DNA from: Polaromonas sp.
GTDB taxonomy: Bacteria; Pseudomonadota; Gammaproteobacteria; Burkholderiales; Burkholderiaceae_C
Assembly: GCA_013297865.1 (NCBI GenBank)
Contig: JAAFIP010000008.1
Coordinates: forward strand, 62,001-126,000
Reading direction: 5' to 3'
DNA length: 64,000 nucleotides
Shown: one piece after another, positions 62,264 through 64,000 of the stretch
Layout of the letters: every line of letters starts with the position of its first letter
Numbering within the stretch: position 1 is the stretch's first letter
Program-made: the position numbers and the translations under genes
The notes under the pieces: model-generated
The model's database searches: none
Seen by the model: the letters and a program-made list of their open reading frames with translations, nothing else
Told to the model about the DNA's origin: nothing

Positions 62264-63109
62264 CTAGCGGCTGGACTTGACTTCACTCTCGTGCCAGGAG
62301 CCCAGCACCAGCTTGGACACCAGGTTGAACATCAGGTAAATCATGATGCCCGTGAGCGAGACCAGCACCAGGGCGGCAAACATTTTGGGGATCTCGGTGC
62401 GAAAGCTCGCCTCCAATATGCGCGAAGCCAGCCCCGTCTCTTTGCCTGCCGCGCCTGCGGTAAATTCGGCCACCACCGCGCCGATCAGGCTCAAGCCCCC
62501 GGCAATCTTCAGCCCGGCAATAAAGTAGGGCATGGCCGAGGGCACCAGCAAATGGCGCAAGGTCTGCCACGGGCTGGCGCGGTACAGCGTGAACAGGTCG
62601 CGCAGGTTATGGTCGGCGCTGCGCAGGCCAATCACGGTGTTGGACAAAATCGGAAAGAAGGCCACAATCCACGCGCACAGCAGCAGCGCGGCGGTGGTGC
62701 TGTCGATAAAAATCAAAATCAGCGGCGCAATGGCCACAATCGGTGTGACCTGTAGCACGATGGCAAACGGAAACAGCGTGAGTTCGACCCACTTGTTGAG
62801 CGCAAACAGCATGGCCAGCGCCACGCCGCCCACCACCGCCAGCAGCAGCGCGCCAAAGGTGATCTTCATCGTAAACAGCCAGCTGCCCATCAGCGAGCCC
62901 AGGTTGTCCCACAGGGTTTTAGCTACCAGCGTGGGCGCGGGCAGGATGTAGTGCGGGATCTGGTTGATGCGCACCACCGCCTCCCAGGCTGCCAGCGCGA
63001 TGAAAAACACGACAAACGGCAGTATTTTTTGAAGAAAACGGCCTCCAGGCCTCTGGAATGTCGCGGGAGCAGCTATATTATTTGTAGCAATTGTGTTGTC
63101 GTTATCCAT
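62264..63109 (-). CDS. ABC transporter permease (NitT/TauT type)
   Basis: 281 residues from ATG 63107-63109 with AGGAGAG upstream. Six or so membrane helices; the EAA-like loop is DLFTLYRASPWQTLRHLLVP. It belongs to the SsuC/TauC/ThiX-type family. An N-terminal tail, TIATNNIAAPATFQRPGG, is encoded by dispersed repeat copy 12. It overlaps the ATPase gene by 8 bp. Confidence 0.87.
   Translation of the reverse strand: MDNDNTIATNNIAAPATFQRPGGRFLQKILPFVVFFIALAAWEAVVRINQIPHYILPAPTLVAKTLWDNLGSLMGSWLFTMKITFGALLLAVVGGVALAMLFALNKWVELTLFPFAIVLQVTPIVAIAPLILIFIDSTTAALLLCAWIVAFFPILSNTVIGLRSADHNLRDLFTLYRASPWQTLRHLLVPSAMPYFIAGLKIAGGLSLIGAVVAEFTAGAAGKETGLASRILEASFRTEIPKMFAALVLVSLTGIMIYLMFNLVSKLVLGSWHESEVKSSR
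63041..63089 (+). repeat. Dispersed ~50-bp repeat, copy 12, inside a CDS
   Basis: GCCTCCAGGCCTCTGGAATG, TCGCGGGAGCAGCTATATTA, TTTGTAGCA. It is translated on the minus strand as the N-terminal tail of the permease (ATNNIAAPATFQRP). Confidence 0.85.
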
Positions 63110-63866
63110 GGTGCTCTCCTGCGTGGGCCAGCGCCTGCGACACCTGCACGCACCACTGCGCATAGCGCGGCATGGTGCGAAACGCGTCGCTGCGCGGATA
63201 CGGCTCGTCAATAGCAATGTCGGCAATCACGCGGCCCGGGCGCGCGGCCATCACGATGATGCGGTTGGATAGGTACACGCTTTCGTACACGCTGTGTGTC
63301 ACAAAAATCGTGGTAAATTTTTTGGCCTGCCACAGCGCCAGCGTGTCGTTGTTCAGCTTAAAGCGCGTCATCTCGTCCAGCGCGGCAAAGGGCTCGTCCA
63401 TCAGCAGCAGGCGCGGCTGGGTCACCATGGCGCGGGCAATCGACACGCGCATCTTCATGCCGCCTGAGAGCTCGCGCGGGTACACATGGCTAAACTGCTC
63501 CAGCCCCACTTTGGCCAGCGCTTCGTCCACCTGCGCCCTGGCCGCATCACGCGAGATGCCTTTGAGCCGCAGCGGCATCCACACGTTCTCAAACACCTTG
63601 GCCCAGGGCATCAGCGTGGGTTCCTGAAAGACAAAGCTGATGTCTTTGGCATGGTCCTGGCCTGTGCTGCCCGGCCAGGCGATCTGCCCCTTGCTCACGT
63701 TGGACAGCCCCGCAATCATCTTCAGCGCCGTGCTCTTGCCACAGCCCGAAGGCCCCAGCAGGCTGACAAACTCATGCTCGCCAATCGCCAGGTCTACACC
63801 CTGCAAGGCCAGCGTGCCGTTGTCGTAGCGTTTGTCAACACCTTGCAATGCCAATAAGGTGCTCAC
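63102..63866 (-). CDS. ABC transporter ATP-binding protein (NitT/TauT type)
   Basis: 254 residues from GTG 63864-63866 (MSTLLALQGVDKRYDNGTLA). Walker A is LLGPSGCGKSTALKM, the signature is YPRELSGGMKMRVSIARAMV, Walker B is RLLLMDEPFAALDEMTRF. It is the energising subunit of the permease at 62264. Its start overlaps the stop of an upstream frame (GTGA), indicating coupling. Confidence 0.9.
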   Translation of the reverse strand: MSTLLALQGVDKRYDNGTLALQGVDLAIGEHEFVSLLGPSGCGKSTALKMIAGLSNVSKGQIAWPGSTGQDHAKDISFVFQEPTLMPWAKVFENVWMPLRLKGISRDAARAQVDEALAKVGLEQFSHVYPRELSGGMKMRVSIARAMVTQPRLLLMDEPFAALDEMTRFKLNNDTLALWQAKKFTTIFVTHSVYESVYLSNRIIVMAARPGRVIADIAIDEPYPRSDAFRTMPRYAQWCVQVSQALAHAGEHHG

Positions 63867-64000
63867 CGCTTGCTCACCACGACAGTTTTAGGTTTGGTTG
63901 CATTCATTGCAGAAGCTGTAAGTAAGTCGCGAAGTGAGCCCAGCGCTAGCACCAAAAAGGCTGCAGCGCAAAGCTTATAGGTAATGCGCGCCCATTTGGC
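63863..64000 (-). CDS. C-terminal fragment of an upstream gene (cut by window edge)
   Basis: Forty-five codons open to the window edge, ending in TGA that overlaps the ATPase GTG. The fragment contains a hydrophobic stretch (ITYKLCAAAFLVLALGSLRD) and a basic tail. It could be a membrane protein in the same operon, but the sample is too short to name it and coding is not certain. Confidence 0.4.
   Translation of the reverse strand, partial: AKWARITYKLCAAAFLVLALGSLRDLLTASAMNATKPKTVVVSKR

Overview
The window reads as chromosomal DNA of a high-GC betaproteobacterium of the family Comamonadaceae (Burkholderiales). This rests on the style of the ribosomal, trp, ung and cycA genes, an MipA/XanB2-type pigment locus, and a dispersed ~50-bp repeat (core GCCAATAGAATATCGCGGGA) of the kind common in that family. 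The species cannot be named from the sequence alone.

Layout. (1) 1-3826: AMP nucleosidase (cut by the window edge), an SDR oxidoreductase, a DUF6352-like protein and trpD. (2) 3849-24298: a roughly 20-kb aryl-polyene/xanthomonadin-like pigment cluster inserted between trpD and trpC. It has three tightly packed transcription blocks and a lone glycosyltransferase gene. The leftward block 10993-3849 encodes a flavin halogenase, PlsC-like acyltransferase, ACP, ketosynthase, chorismatase, MipA, FabZ-like dehydratase and PAP2. The rightward block 11044-19051 encodes an MMPL exporter, lipoprotein hydrolase, NodB deacetylase, methyltransferase, ketosynthase, chain-length factor, dehydratase and ketoreductase. 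The leftward block 23357-19079 encodes an ACP, COG4648 membrane protein, aryl-ACP ligase, dehydratase, LpxL-like acyltransferase and LolA-like carrier. (3) 24325-27082: trpC, ung and a patatin. (4) 27244-36700: spc and alpha ribosomal operons (rplN to rplQ, with secY, infA, rpmJ and rpoA) followed by tRNA-fMet. The S10 operon is not directly upstream. (5) 36868-43578: housekeeping and respiratory genes, including a c5-type cytochrome, tRNA-Arg, a sorbosone-dehydrogenase-like lipoprotein with a diheme cytochrome, and a DUF4143 ATPase. (6) 43693-46580: an accessory patch with a toxin-antitoxin pair, an ORF6N protein, and an unknown gene bracketed by ~82-bp inverted repeats. (7) 46580-64000: hydrolases, a patatin lipoprotein, RidA, a quinone reductase, a solute-binding protein, a monooxygenase/NIPSNAP/VOC/ArsR group, a Fic protein, an FAD oxidase, an iron-permease-like protein, a LysR regulator, a DUF4148 protein, and a NitT/TauT-type ABC transporter with a linked amidohydrolase.

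How the genes work together. In the pigment cluster a XanB2/Hyg5-type chorismatase would make a hydroxybenzoate starter from chorismate, which is also the precursor used by the tryptophan pathway. An AMP-forming ligase would load it on an ACP. Two ketosynthases plus a chain-length factor, a FabG-type reductase and hotdog dehydratases would extend it to a polyene. Halogenase and methyltransferase would decorate it. Acyltransferases, a glycosyltransferase, a deacetylase and a PAP2 phosphatase would build a lipid or sugar anchor. MMPL, LolA-like and MipA proteins would place it in the outer membrane.

The most unusual signals are the pigment cluster splitting trpD from trpC, three protein-coding genes that translate a copy of the dispersed repeat in frame, an orphan gene between long inverted repeats, and perfect or near-perfect palindromes sitting on the start codons of three accessory genes (DUF4143 ATPase, toxin, Fic).
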